A stretch of 64,000 bases of DNA from Nocardia vulneris (GCF_001613425.1 NZ_BDCI01000010.1:1-64000); one strand, 5' to 3'. Shown: positions 46,069 to 55,388, counted from the stretch's first letter. Translations and numbers: made by a program. The notes: generated by a model not told the origin, from the letters alone.

Positions 46069-47100
46069 TCAGTGCAGCCGCTGCTCCACCCGGTGCCGGG
46101 CGGTGTCCGCGAACCGGTTGCCCCGCTTGCGGGCGGTCTCGGCGAGCTCGGGTCCGCGGTCGCGGGCGGTGTCGGCGAGGTCGGCGCCGCGCTCGCGCGC
46201 GGTCTCGGCCAGCTCGGCGCCGCGTTCCTTGGCGACCTCGGCCCATTCGGCGCCGCGGTGCTTGGCGACATCGGCGAGTTCGGCGCCGCGTTCCTTGGCC
46301 AGCTCGGCGAGTTCGGCACTGCGCTCCTTGGCCAGTTCGGCCCATTTGGGTCCGCGGGTCCTGGCGCGCTCGGCGAGTTCGGCGCCGCGGTGCTTGGCCA
46401 CGTCGGCGAGTTCGGCGCCGCGTTCCTTCGCGGTCTCGACCAGCGGTGCCGCGTGTTCCTTTGCGGCGGCGGCCCATTCGGGGCCGTGCTGCTGCACGGT
46501 GTCGGCGAGTTCGGAGCCCTTGGTGGCCGCAGTGCTACCGAGAGCGCCTGCCGCCGAAGCGACTTCGTGCGCCCGGCGGCGCAGCCCCTCGGTCGCTGCG
46601 CTGTCGGAGGAGCCGGTGAACGGCAGCGCGGCGCTGACCGTCGCGGCCGCGCCACGGGCGGCACGCCGGCCGCGCCAGCCCAGCGACGGTTTGCCCTCGG
46701 TATCGGCGGCCGCGATCATCAACCCGCCGAGCAGCCCGAGATCCTTGAGGAACGCGTTGCGTTTGGCCGCCTTCTGCGCGGGATCGGGCTCGTTCCAGAA
46801 GTCCTGTTCGGTGACCGTGGCCGGGACCACGGTCGCCGCGAGCACCAGCGCGGCCAGGCGTGGCGCCTTGCCGAGCGCGAGGAGCACACCGCCAGCTACC
46901 TGGGCGGCGGCATTGACCTGGACGACGGTCCCCGGATCGTTGGGCAATTTTGCGGCGTACTGCTCGGGCAGCTGACGCTGGCCGCGCTGCACCAGTTCGG
47001 TGGCCGCCTTCACGCGTGACTCCGGGTGCCGCAGCGTATCGACACCCTCCACGACGAAGACAGTGGCAAGTAGTGGGCGGGCAAGTCGGCGCAACAACAT
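46069..47100 (-). CDS. DoxX-family membrane protein with a long 11-residue-repeat tail
   Basis: 343 residues. Residues 1-135 are a DoxX-type membrane domain with about four helices (LLATVFVVEGVDTLRHPESR, VAGGVLLALGKAPRLAALV, FLKDLGLLGGLMIAAADTEG). Residues about 191-343 are about 14 tandem 11-mers close to AKERGAELADV, with strictly placed Ala, basic and acidic positions, as in LEA and apolipoprotein-like amphipathic helices. The tail should form a long continuous helix on a membrane or in a coiled assembly. DoxX domains without tails are about 140-170 residues. Start behind GAAAGGGA. Confidence 0.85.
   Translation of the reverse strand: MLLRRLARPLLATVFVVEGVDTLRHPESRVKAATELVQRGQRQLPEQYAAKLPNDPGTVVQVNAAAQVAGGVLLALGKAPRLAALVLAATVVPATVTEQDFWNEPDPAQKAAKRNAFLKDLGLLGGLMIAAADTEGKPSLGWRGRRAARGAAATVSAALPFTGSSDSAATEGLRRRAHEVASAAGALGSTAATKGSELADTVQQHGPEWAAAAKEHAAPLVETAKERGAELADVAKHRGAELAERARTRGPKWAELAKERSAELAELAKERGAELADVAKHRGAEWAEVAKERGAELAETARERGADLADTARDRGPELAETARKRGNRFADTARHRVEQRLH
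46072..46530 (-). repeat. Tandem 33-bp coding repeats in the DoxX gene
   Basis: About 14 in-frame 33-bp units encode the 11-residue repeat of residues 191-343. Units such as GGCGCCGCGTTCCTTGGC recur at several steps. Conservation at protein level is stronger than at DNA level, which suggests selection on the helix. Confidence 0.85.
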
Positions 47101-47302
47101 GACGGATCCCTTTCCTCGACGGCTCTATTCGACCGGGTTCCCGGAAGGTGTCTCATCAAACCCGGTGGACGGGCAGTAGCGGACGTATCGGACGTCGAAT
47201 CTACACCGAGTAACGGCAATTATTGAGCAAACGATCTGCCAGGTGTGGGTACGCACCGACCCACCGCGGTCTCCCGCTCTGCCCTGCCGGAAGGTACCAC
47301 CG

Positions 47303-47587
47303 ATGAACTCCGAAACGGTCCCAACGACTTTCGAGGCGATCGTCGCTCAGCTCCCCGCCGCACCGGCCTGCACCCTCCGCTTCGACACCGTCCCCTGCCG
47401 GCATCGCGCCGAGTGGTTCATCCGCAAACGGCCGTGCTGCCATCCCGAGGGGGTGGACTTCATGTGCGATACCTGTCACACCCGGATCACCTGGATGCTG
47501 ACCCTCGGCATCGAATTCGAGTGCGCCGGTTGCGGTGTGCGCTCGGACAGCTTCGCCGAGCTGTACCCGACCTCGGCGCCGCTCTGA
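47303..47587 (+). CDS. Small Cys-rich zinc-ribbon-like protein
   Basis: 94 residues from the ATG at 47303 after GGAAGG; the frame is open upstream to 47243. Cysteines and histidines are clustered: CRH near 34, PCCHPEG, CDTCH and CAGCG, so at least one zinc site of the CxxC...CxxC type is likely. No catalytic motif. Such small proteins in actinomycetes are hypothetical; a nucleic-acid or protein-binding role is a guess. It is convergent with the hydrolase. Confidence 0.6.
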   Translation: MNSETVPTTFEAIVAQLPAAPACTLRFDTVPCRHRAEWFIRKRPCCHPEGVDFMCDTCHTRITWMLTLGIEFECAGCGVRSDSFAELYPTSAPL

Positions 47588-47597
47588 GCCGGTCGAC

Positions 47598-48455
47598 TCA
47601 GAGACCACCCGCGGCCTCGGGAACCGTGGCTCCGTGCGCGGTCGCAAGGAAGTCGGTGATGATCGCGCTGACTCCGGCCGGGTCCTCCACCATCGGCAGG
47701 TGACCGCAATCGGGCAATTCCACCGCGGTATGCGCTCGCAACGTGCGGCTGAGCCGGGCGCCGGCGTGGGCCGACAGGATGCGGTTCTGCTTACCCCAGA
47801 TCGTGCAGATCGGCGGGAAGGCGGCGGGCGGGGTGAACTCGTCGAAGGCCGCGAAGGCGGGGAAGTCCTGCACCAAGCCGTGCAGAGCTTGCAGGCGGCC
47901 GCGATCGGACCAGTGCGCGCGCAGCCGAGGCGAGTTCTGCAACTGCTGGGCCCGGCCACGAGCGCCGAGCTGGTTGCCGATGATCAGCGACACCGCCGGG
48001 CCGGGCAACGCCAGCCTGCGGGCCAGCGGGCCCAGCGGGAGTCGTGCGTCCGCCCAGGCCAGGCCCGCCGACTGACCGGAACGGACGGTGTCCCAGGTGA
48101 GCGGGTTGATCAGCACGAGCGCGCGCACTCGCTCCGGACGGTCCATCGCGTAGCGCAGGGCGGTGGCGCTGCCGAGGCAATTGCCGACGAGCGTCACGCT
48201 CGCGAGCCGATGCGCGTCGAGGAAGGCGCCGAGCATCCGCACGTAATCGGCGAGGCGATAGCCCGCCGCGGGCTGCTCGGATTGCCCGTAGCCGGGCAGG
48301 TCGATCGCGAACACCTCGTGCTCGTCGCGCAGTGCCGCCACCTGGTCGTCCCAGATGTGGCGCTGGGTGCCCGCGTTGTGCAGGAAGACGACCGGCGTCC
48401 CGCTGCCCACCCGGTCGTAGGCCACAGCCCTGCCCTGATGCTCGAAAACGTCCAC
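47598..48455 (-). CDS. Alpha/beta hydrolase with a cysteine nucleophile position
   Basis: 285 residues. The fold is clear: VVFLHNAGTQRHIWDDQV (oxyanion strand), FAIDLPGYGQSE, the elbow LVGNCLGSATAL and CGHLPMVEDP. The nucleophile position is C93 where most relatives have Ser, and the usual acid after strand 7 is N224 (WGKQNRILSA) where Asp is normal; H252 is kept. This may be a Cys-type hydrolase or a non-hydrolytic ligand binder. It is the last gene of the FMO operon, 122 bp after the ligase with a hairpin between. Confidence 0.82.
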   Translation of the reverse strand: MDVFEHQGRAVAYDRVGSGTPVVFLHNAGTQRHIWDDQVAALRDEHEVFAIDLPGYGQSEQPAAGYRLADYVRMLGAFLDAHRLASVTLVGNCLGSATALRYAMDRPERVRALVLINPLTWDTVRSGQSAGLAWADARLPLGPLARRLALPGPAVSLIIGNQLGARGRAQQLQNSPRLRAHWSDRGRLQALHGLVQDFPAFAAFDEFTPPAAFPPICTIWGKQNRILSAHAGARLSRTLRAHTAVELPDCGHLPMVEDPAGVSAIITDFLATAHGATVPEAAGGL

Positions 48456-48500
48456 GTCGACTCCTCGCGAGCGGCCGGGCGAACAAAGTCACCCGTTCTA

Positions 48501-48545
48501 GTGCCTTGTCCAGGAACTTCGGCACGTTTCTCGTGGACGAGGCAC
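48501..48545 (-). terminator. Hairpin between ligase and hydrolase genes
   Basis: Arms GTGCCTTGTCCA (48501-48512) and TGGACGAGGCAC (48534-48545) pair with one mismatch around a 21-nt loop. It lies after the ligase stop on the minus strand and before the hydrolase start. Without a clear U-tract it may be a partial terminator or an mRNA-processing hairpin that lowers hydrolase expression. Confidence 0.5.
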
Positions 48546-48577
48546 CAGCAATTTTACGGTGCTGTCAACCGTGTCCG

Positions 48578-50227
48578 TCAGACCTCGATTCCCGTGCGCA
48601 CCACTTTGCCGGTGGCGTTGCGCGGCAGTTCGGTGGTGGTGAGGCGCCAGCGCGCGGGCACCTTGTAGTAGGCGAGCCGTTCCGCGGTGAACGCGCGCAA
48701 CTCCGCTTCGGTTGTCGCCGCGAGGTTTTCGAGCACGATCACGGCGGCGACCTGCTGGCCGAGATCCGGGTCGGGGATGCCGACGACGGCGCACTCGCGG
48801 ACCGCGGGATGCTCCTCGAGGCACTGCTCGATCTCGACGGGATAGACGTTCTCGCCGCCGCGCAGGATGAGATCCGAACGCCGCCCGGACAATCGCAGCC
48901 GGCCGTCGGTGAGCACCCCGATATCGCCGGTGCGCAGCCAGCGGTCGGCGGTGATCGCCGCCGCGGTGGCCGCGTCGTCGTTCCAGTACCCGAGCATCAC
49001 ATACGGGCTGCGCACACAGATCTCACCCTCGGTGCCGTCCGGCACGGCCTGCCCGGCACTGTCGCGGATCTGCACCTCGGCCCCGATCACGGGGCGGCCC
49101 ACGGTATCCGGGAACGCGGCGAGTTCGGCCGGGGTGGCGATGGTGGCCGCCGTGCTGGACTCGGTGAGTCCGTAACTGGTGACCAGCGCGGTCCGCGCGA
49201 CCGGAAGCCGTTCGCGCAGTTGATGTTGTAGCGCCGCCGAGGACGGCGCGGAGTTCAGCGAGAAGGACACCAGCGAGGACAGGTCGTAGCCGGACAGGTC
49301 GCGTTCGAGCAGCCGGGTCGCCATGGTGGGCATGGCGCCCCAGTTGGTGACGCGTTCGCGTTCGATGAGCCGCAGCACCCGGTCGGCGTCGAAGCCACCC
49401 TGATAGAGCACCGCGGTGTCACCGGTCACCAGCCGGGGCACCACGAGGTTGTGCAGGCTGGCGATGTGGAACAGCGGCGAGGTGAGCAGAAACCTGCGGC
49501 CGCTCGGTATCGCACCGGCGCCCGCGAACTCGGCCGCGAGCGCGTCGTTGAACTGGTGATAGCCGATGACCGACACCAGGTTTCGATGCGAGTGCACCGC
49601 GCCTTTCGGCCGCCCGCTCGTGCCGCTGGTGTAGAGCACCACGGCCGGGTCGTCCTCGTCCACCGGCGCGAGTGCCGGTGTCGCACCGGCGAATTCGGCG
49701 AGCAATGCGGGCAGGTCGTGTTCCATGGTGAGCACGGGCACCCGGATATCCAGTTCCGCGACCAGGGCCGCGCGTTTCGCGTCGACGATGAGCACGGCGG
49801 GGGCGGTGTGCGCGACGCCGTAGGCGATCTCTCGCGGCGTCCACCACGCGTTGTAACCCACCGCGATCGCGCCGAGCTGCTGCGCGGCCCAGAATGCGCA
49901 GACCCATTCCGGGGTGTTGGCGGCCAGGATGCCGATGCGATCGCCCCGGCCGACGCCGTACCGGTCTCGTAGCGCCCCGGCCAGCGCGCCGACCGCGCCC
50001 GCGTGCTCGGTGAACGAGATCCGGCGGTCCTCGGTCACCAGGTAGTCGCGCGCGCCCCAGTCCGCCGCGCTGGCCAGGACCTCGCCCAGCGAGCGGGCTC
50101 GGTTGCGCAGCAACGGTATCGGCGCGCCGAGCACGTCCTCGATCGCCATCTCGAAACGGCCACCGGGGCCGGTCAAACGGGCCACGGCCGCCGCGGCGAA
50201 CGCCTGTGCATCGAACGGCTTCGTCAT
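48578..50227 (-). CDS. Fatty acyl-CoA synthetase (adenylate-forming enzyme)
   Basis: 549 residues. Motifs: [67 protein letters not shown] and the catalytic Lys in [12 protein letters not shown]. It activates a carboxylic acid as the adenylate and forms the CoA thioester. Context with a flavin monooxygenase, serine hydrolase and alcohol dehydrogenase suggests the substrate is a product of a ring- or ketone-degrading route, but this is inference. It starts 18 bp after the broken dehydrogenase gene. Confidence 0.92.
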   Translation of the reverse strand: MTKPFDAQAFAAAAVARLTGPGGRFEMAIEDVLGAPIPLLRNRARSLGEVLASAADWGARDYLVTEDRRISFTEHAGAVGALAGALRDRYGVGRGDRIGILAANTPEWVCAFWAAQQLGAIAVGYNAWWTPREIAYGVAHTAPAVLIVDAKRAALVAELDIRVPVLTMEHDLPALLAEFAGATPALAPVDEDDPAVVLYTSGTSGRPKGAVHSHRNLVSVIGYHQFNDALAAEFAGAGAIPSGRRFLLTSPLFHIASLHNLVVPRLVTGDTAVLYQGGFDADRVLRLIERERVTNWGAMPTMATRLLERDLSGYDLSSLVSFSLNSAPSSAALQHQLRERLPVARTALVTSYGLTESSTAATIATPAELAAFPDTVGRPVIGAEVQIRDSAGQAVPDGTEGEICVRSPYVMLGYWNDDAATAAAITADRWLRTGDIGVLTDGRLRLSGRRSDLILRGGENVYPVEIEQCLEEHPAVRECAVVGIPDPDLGQQVAAVIVLENLAATTEAELRAFTAERLAYYKVPARWRLTTTELPRNATGKVVRTGIEV

Positions 50228-50244
50228 CTACCGCACTCCCTCAT

Positions 50245-51035
50245 TCATGGAACCACTACCGCGCGACCGGTGACCAGCCCACGCTCGAGCCGGTCGAGCG
50301 CCGCGCGCCCGTCGGCCAGTGCGTACTGCTCGACCGCGAGCTCGAGCTTGCCCGACCGAGCCAGCGCGACGGACTCGATCAGATCGGATTTGGTGCCGCC
50401 GTAGGACTTTCGGATCGAGGCGCCCCACGGCCAGCCCGGGCCGCCCGCGGGCGCCGCGGTGATCTCCGGCGTGCCGCCGCCGAGGCCGATCATCCGGTAG
50501 GCGCCGTTCGGCGCGACCGTGGCGACGGCGAGCGCGCAGGTCTGGTCGTTGCCGACGAAGTCGAATACCGCGTCGGCGCCGCATCCGCGAGCGGAGCGGC
50601 CTGCCGGAAATCGAGATCGCCGATCGGCACGAACGCGTCGGCCGGCATGCGGAGGTACTCGGCCATGCCGCCGTCCGGACCGAGCCCGGGGCACGGCGGC
50701 ATCGCACTGCGGCCCGCGGCCAGGCAGACATTCTCGTTGCCGGACGCGCACTCCCGGCACCGGCCGCACGACCAGCACAGGTAGACGACGCCGCGCTCGC
50801 CGGCGCTGCGGCCCTCGACCGCCGCGCCGACCGCCTCGATGGTTCCCGCGACCTCGTGTCCGAGCGTCAGCGGCTGCGCGCGCAGCTGGAACGGGAGGTG
50901 CAGCACATGGAGATCGGAATGGCAGATCCCGGCCGCGCCGACGCGCAGCAGCAGCTCGTCGGGCCCGATCTCGGGGACCGGCACCTCGCGCAGCTCGAGC
51001 ACGCCGGGCTCGGTGAGCTGCAGGGCGCGCATCAT
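50245..51035 (-). pseudogene. Zinc-dependent alcohol dehydrogenase, internally deleted and frameshifted
   Basis: The N-terminal half is a normal medium-chain dehydrogenase (RVGAAGICHSDLHVLHLPF with the catalytic Cys, TLGHEVAGTIEAVG, and a structural-zinc Cys cluster CWSCGRCRECASGNENVC). After LDFRQAAPLADA near 50590 the frame is lost. It resumes in another frame with GADAVFDFVGNDQTCALAV and runs to the normal C-terminus. About 75 residues including the Rossmann GxGxxG loop are missing. The total is about 260 codons where 340 is usual. The start ATG overlaps the upstream gene stop, so the operon was once intact. A sequencing error alone cannot explain the deletion. Confidence 0.85.
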
Positions 51036-52201
51036 GCCGATGCTCCCTGCTCGGCGCGGACCGCGTTGAACACCGCACGCAGGTAGGCGTCGGCGCGCGG
51101 GGAACCGATCAGACCGGGCGCCATCTTGTTCATGGTGTATGCGACGGTGATGCGCCGGTCCAGGTCGTTGACCACCATCGCGCCGCCGTAGCCCGCCCAC
51201 CAGCAGACCCGGCCGTCCGGTACCGCGGGCGCGGTCTGCGCCTGCGGCAGCCCGTAGCCGAGGCCGAAGCGCAGCGGCACCAGCAGTGCCAGATCGATAC
51301 CGTCGGACTGCTGGTCGAAGATCAGCTCGATGGTCCGCTCCGACAGGAAGCGCCGGCCGTCGAGCACGCCGCCGCAGGACACCAGCGATTGCACCTGCGC
51401 CACCGAGCGAGCGTTGCCGTGCCCGTTCACCGCGCCGATCTCGGCCTCGCGCCACCCGGTGCTCGCGGTCTCGGCGAGGTCGAGCAGCGGGCTGGTGAGC
51501 GTTTTGACCAGCACGCTGTCCTGATCCAGTGCGGCCAGGTCGAATTCGAGCTGCGGCGGCGGCACGAGGGGCGCGATGCGCTCGTGATGTGCTGCGGGCG
51601 TGCCGATGTGGAAGTCCGCGCCGAGCGGCTCGGCGAGTTCGGCGGCGAAGAATCGGCCCAGCGTCTGTCCGGTGATGCGCCGCACCAGCTCGCCGATCAG
51701 GTGCCCGTAGTTCAGCGCGTGATAGCCCGAGGCGGTGCCCGGCTCCCACCACGGCGGCTGAGCGGCGAGGCGAGCGCAGGCGGACTCGGCGTCGTAGATA
51801 TCGCGCAATGCGATCGGCGGCGCCCAGCCCGAGACACCGGAGGTGTGGCCGAGCAGGTGCCGAATCTCGATGTCGCCCTTGCCGTTCGCGGCGAATTCGG
51901 GCCAGTAGTGCGCCACTCGCTGGTGCACGTCGAGCTCGCCCCGGTCGACCAGCAGCAGCGCGCTGAGCGCGGTCATCGTCTTGCTGATCGAGAACACGTT
52001 GACCAGGGTGTCCGCCGTCCACGGCCGGGTGCGTTCGACATCGCGGTAGCCGCCCCACAGGTCGACCTCCGCGACGCCGTCCACCGTGACGCAGACGGCC
52101 GCGCCGAGCTCTTCGCCGGCGGCGAGGCGGTTCTCCAATTCCGTGCGCACCTCCGCGAACCGGTCCGCGCAGTATCCCGCGGTCCGCGGCTCGCCGGTCA
52201 C
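51032..52201 (-). CDS. Beta-lactamase-fold serine hydrolase (class C / EstB-like esterase)
   Basis: 389 residues from a GTG that overlaps the FMO stop (GTGA). The S71-x-x-K74 motif is in VFSISKTMTAL; the Tyr motif is in GYHALNYGHL; a C-terminal WWAGYGG takes the KTG/HxG place. Members are esterases or DD-peptidase-like enzymes, rarely true beta-lactamases. There is no signal peptide, so it acts in the cytoplasm. Next to a Baeyer-Villiger-like monooxygenase it could cleave the ester or lactone that enzyme makes. Confidence 0.9.
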   Translation of the reverse strand: MTGEPRTAGYCADRFAEVRTELENRLAAGEELGAAVCVTVDGVAEVDLWGGYRDVERTRPWTADTLVNVFSISKTMTALSALLLVDRGELDVHQRVAHYWPEFAANGKGDIEIRHLLGHTSGVSGWAPPIALRDIYDAESACARLAAQPPWWEPGTASGYHALNYGHLIGELVRRITGQTLGRFFAAELAEPLGADFHIGTPAAHHERIAPLVPPPQLEFDLAALDQDSVLVKTLTSPLLDLAETASTGWREAEIGAVNGHGNARSVAQVQSLVSCGGVLDGRRFLSERTIELIFDQQSDGIDLALLVPLRFGLGYGLPQAQTAPAVPDGRVCWWAGYGGAMVVNDLDRRITVAYTMNKMAPGLIGSPRADAYLRAVFNAVRAEQGASA

Positions 52202-53565
52202 GCGCGCTCCAGCGCTCGGGCCGGCACCGGCAACGGGTTACCCGCTGCCGCAGCGCGTTTCGCGCCCTCGGTCATTTCCCGCCGCATCGCCCGCACGTAC
52301 GGTTCGAACTCCACCTGGATGGTGTGCCTGGGCGAGTCGTAGTAGCGGCCGGTCCGGGCGGCCTCGGCCGCGCGCACGGCCGCGTGCATCTCCGGTACCG
52401 CGGGCGGCAGATAGTTGCCGGTGAGATAGGCGGCGACGAACTTGCTCTGCTGTTCGGCGAAGTTCACCAGGGTCGGCAGCGGCTGGGCCAGCCCGAGGAA
52501 GAACAGGTCGGGCACACCGGGTTTCATCATGTGCTGGAACAGCGGGAACCGATTTCGGGCGTCCGGCAACAGGTCCGGGTCGGCGAAGAACGGGAAGGCG
52601 ATCCGATAGCCGGTGGCGCAGACGATCACGTCCACCGCTTCGGTGCTGCCGTCGGCGAAACGCACCCGCGGACCTTCCAGCGCGGTGATCGCCGGTTTGA
52701 AGGCGATATCGCCGCAGCCGGCCCGGTGCAAGAACTCCTCGCTGGCCGAGGGATGCGCCTCGAACGGGCGGTGGTCGGGTCTGGGCAGGCCGTAGAACTC
52801 CATGTCGCCCCGGAACTTCCGGACGAACCGCTGCTTGAGCCGTAGCGACACCTTGCGCGGCATCCAGCTCGGCACCGACTGTTTGTCGCCGACCTTGCCG
52901 TGCACGTACTTCGGCAGCACCCAGACGCCGCGCCGGGCCGAGACGGTGAGTTTCGCGGCGAGGAAGCGCTGGGACAGCTCGGAGGCGATATCGAGTCCGG
53001 AGTTGCCCATCCCGACGACCACGACCCGTTTGCCGCGCATGTCCACCGGATCGAACGGATCGTTGTAGGCGTGGCTGTGCAGCAGCACGCCGTCGAATTC
53101 CCCGGGATAGTCGGGCAGATTCGGATCCCAGTGGTGCCCATTGCACACGATCAACACGTCGTAGCGGCGGGTGTGGCCGTCATTGCTCGTCACCAGCCAG
53201 CTGCCGTCGGGCGCCCGTTCGGCGGCGGTCACCACGGTGTCGAAAAGTATCTTGTCGCGCAGCCCGAAATGATCGACATAGTCCTTGAAGTACTGGAACA
53301 ACTGCGAATGGTGCGGGAAATCCGGCCAATCCGCGGGCACCGGGAAATCTTCGAAGGCGAGCCGGAATTTGCTCGTATCTATGTGCAGCGATTGATAACA
53401 CGCCGACATGCCGTTCGGGTTCTTGAAATACCAATTGCCGCCGACCTCGTCGGAGGCCTCGAAGCAATCGAACGGGATGCCGTGGTCCTGCAATCGTTTG
53501 GCGGCGGTGATCCCGGACGGGCCCGCACCGATCACGCCGACGCGGGGGAGTTCGGTTGGAGTCAT
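52198..53565 (-). CDS. Flavin-containing monooxygenase (FMO/BVMO-like)
   Basis: 455 residues. FAD motif GVIGAGPSGITAAKRL; the FMO-identifying motif FDGVLLHSHAYND; NADPH motif VVVVGMGNSGLDIASEL; and the late VIVCATGYRIAFPF. It inserts oxygen at a soft nucleophile or a ketone. It is the first gene of a five-gene operon (monooxygenase, serine hydrolase, dehydrogenase, acyl-CoA ligase, hydrolase), which reads like oxidation of a ketone to an ester, hydrolysis, alcohol oxidation and CoA activation. Divergent TetR regulator upstream. Confidence 0.92.
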   Translation of the reverse strand: MTPTELPRVGVIGAGPSGITAAKRLQDHGIPFDCFEASDEVGGNWYFKNPNGMSACYQSLHIDTSKFRLAFEDFPVPADWPDFPHHSQLFQYFKDYVDHFGLRDKILFDTVVTAAERAPDGSWLVTSNDGHTRRYDVLIVCNGHHWDPNLPDYPGEFDGVLLHSHAYNDPFDPVDMRGKRVVVVGMGNSGLDIASELSQRFLAAKLTVSARRGVWVLPKYVHGKVGDKQSVPSWMPRKVSLRLKQRFVRKFRGDMEFYGLPRPDHRPFEAHPSASEEFLHRAGCGDIAFKPAITALEGPRVRFADGSTEAVDVIVCATGYRIAFPFFADPDLLPDARNRFPLFQHMMKPGVPDLFFLGLAQPLPTLVNFAEQQSKFVAAYLTGNYLPPAVPEMHAAVRAAEAARTGRYYDSPRHTIQVEFEPYVRAMRREMTEGAKRAAAAGNPLPVPARALERA

Positions 53566-53676
53566 TCAGTGTCCTCGTGCTGAGCGGGGACGTCACCCAC
53601 CTGCGGTGGCGCCGCGGCGCCGGAACCGTCCGGTGCCGTGGCGACCGGAGTGACGTAGGCAACAAGGTAACACTCG

Positions 53677-53715
53677 CTAGACACTGCGTCTAGTGAATGA
53701 CGTATTGTCTAGTGA
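53677..53715. promoter_or_regulatory. Palindromic operator region between the FMO operon and TetR gene
   Basis: CTAGAC-ACTGC-GTCTAG (53677-53693) is a perfect 6-5-6 inverted repeat. GTCTAGTGA recurs at 53707-53715, 19 bp after its first copy at 53688. Two or more half-sites in a 232-bp divergent gap fit a TetR-type repressor acting on both genes. Confidence 0.6.
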
Positions 53716-53797
53716 GACGCGGTGCACCTCCGCTTCAGTACACTCGAGCAGCGAAAGTCGCACGTCAGCACAGCATTCGACCGACATGGGGTAGCCG

Positions 53798-54427
53798 TTG
53801 CGCACCAACCCGAGCCCGGCGGGCAGCAACCTGCGGGACGAACAGAAGCAGCAGACCAGGGCTCGCCTGCTGGCCTGCGCCAAGGAGCTGTTCACCGACC
53901 GGGGCTACGCCGCGGTGCGGGTGGACGACATCGCCGCCGCCGTCGGTTGCAGTCGCGCCACCTTCTACCTGCACTTCAACTCGAAACAGGAGGTGCTGCG
54001 CGCGATCGCCGCACAGGGCACGGCCCCGAGCGCGCTGCATTTCTACGAGGATCTGGACCGGGTGCTCGACACCGGTTCGCGGGCCGAGTTCGTCGCCTGG
54101 GTGACCCGGGCGATCGCCTGGTTCCACGAGCACAAGGACCTGCTGCCCGCCTGGGACGAGGCCACCGCGCTGGAGTCGGAGTTCCGCGAGATCGCGCGCA
54201 ACGGGATCCTGGCGCTGCCCAACGCGATGACCTCCTACCTCGCCCGCTGGCCCGCCGATCGCGCGGACGAGGCGCGGCTGCGGGTGGAACTGCTTGTCGC
54301 CCAACTCGAACGCTTCTTCACCCGCTGGGCCGTCCAGGGCACCATCAACGTGTCCGCGGAGCGGGCCGCGGAGGTGCTCGCCGATATCTGGTTCCCGGCG
54401 CTGCAGGCGCCGCCCGACCGGAACTGA
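53798..54427 (+). CDS. TetR/AcrR-family regulator of the FMO operon
   Basis: 209 residues from a TTG at 53798. The helix-turn-helix spans about 15-62 (RARLLACAKELFTDRGYAAV, VDDIAAAVGCSRATFYLHF). The rest is the usual helical ligand domain (FVAWVTRAIAWFHEHKDLL). It is divergent from the monooxygenase operon with palindromic half-sites between, so it probably represses that operon until a substrate or intermediate binds. Confidence 0.88.
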   Translation: MRTNPSPAGSNLRDEQKQQTRARLLACAKELFTDRGYAAVRVDDIAAAVGCSRATFYLHFNSKQEVLRAIAAQGTAPSALHFYEDLDRVLDTGSRAEFVAWVTRAIAWFHEHKDLLPAWDEATALESEFREIARNGILALPNAMTSYLARWPADRADEARLRVELLVAQLERFFTRWAVQGTINVSAERAAEVLADIWFPALQAPPDRN

Positions 54428-54611
54428 CGCCCGCCGAAAACACTGAGCGGTAAGGCGATCCGACCGGCGCGCCGCGGTGTAGCTCCGGGTTCGCTGACCC
54501 GGCGGTTCGTCGTGTTCTCGGCCTCGATTTCCCGGTGGCCTGCAAATCTGTCGGTGCGGTGCGGCATCATCTGTGCACGCAGCCATCCACGAATATTGCT
54601 CGGAGTCATCA

Positions 54612-55388
54612 ATGCCGTCGACCAGAACCAAGCCCAAGCCATTGTCGGACAGCGAGATTCAGCGGATTGCCACCGAAATCGCCGGCGGCAAGCCGCCCAT
54701 GGTGTGGTTCACCGCCGCCGCGGTGGGCGTGCCGGAAGGACGGTCGGGAAAGGTGATCGCGCTCGGCGATCCAGCCGACGGAGACTTCCTGCAGGTCCGG
54801 CCCACCGGCTCGAAGGATGTACTGTCCTTTTCTCCGACAGAAGTGACGTTGACCAAGCCGCAGCGAGGTGCGGCGCCTGTTTCCACCGCCCAGCCGAAGT
54901 CGACAACCAGGAAGGAAACACCCGTGACCCAGCCGTCGACCTTGACGAGCACCGCGACACCCACCCCCGCCAGTTCCGTCACCCCGCCCCCGGCGGTCCC
55001 GAAACCCGTTGCGAGCACGCCGGAATCGGAGGAACAGGACAGCGGCGCGAGCAAGGCGCCCGCGCCCAAGCCGAGCCCGGCCGGCGCGAAGCCCGCCAAG
55101 GCGGCGGCCCGGCCGAAGGCGAAGACGCCCGAGGTCACGGTCACGCTGACCGGTACCGCCGACGGCGAATGGTCCGTCGACGTGGTCAGCGGCAAGAAGC
55201 GCGCGGTGCGCGGCCTCGCGGTGCCCAGTTCCGCGGTGGCGCAGGCCGCCAAGATCCTGCACCCGGAGGTGGCCGACGTGGTGGCCGGCATTCTCGACGC
55301 CGCGCGGGAAGCCCAGGAGGCCAAGGTGCAAGCGCTGCAGGCCGAGCTGGAGGCGGCCCGGCGGCTGCTCGAGGAACTGGCCGACTAG
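54612..55388 (+). CDS. DUF6319-like protein with Ala/Pro/Lys-rich linker
   Basis: 258 residues from the ATG at 54612 behind GGAG. Residues 10-80 form a small conserved domain (IQRIATEIAGGKPPMVWFTA, FLQVRPTGSKDVLSFSPTEV). Residues about 85-180 are a Pro/Ala/Ser/Thr/Lys linker like those of histone-like or nucleoid proteins. Residues 185-258 hold a beta segment (VTVTLTGTADGEWSVDVVSG) and an acidic helix (EAQEAKVQALQAELEAARRL). It resembles the actinobacterial DUF6319 family from memory; function unknown. It stands alone, convergent with the GGDEF gene. Confidence 0.7.
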   Translation: MPSTRTKPKPLSDSEIQRIATEIAGGKPPMVWFTAAAVGVPEGRSGKVIALGDPADGDFLQVRPTGSKDVLSFSPTEVTLTKPQRGAAPVSTAQPKSTTRKETPVTQPSTLTSTATPTPASSVTPPPAVPKPVASTPESEEQDSGASKAPAPKPSPAGAKPAKAAARPKAKTPEVTVTLTGTADGEWSVDVVSGKKRAVRGLAVPSSAVAQAAKILHPEVADVVAGILDAAREAQEAKVQALQAELEAARRLLEELAD

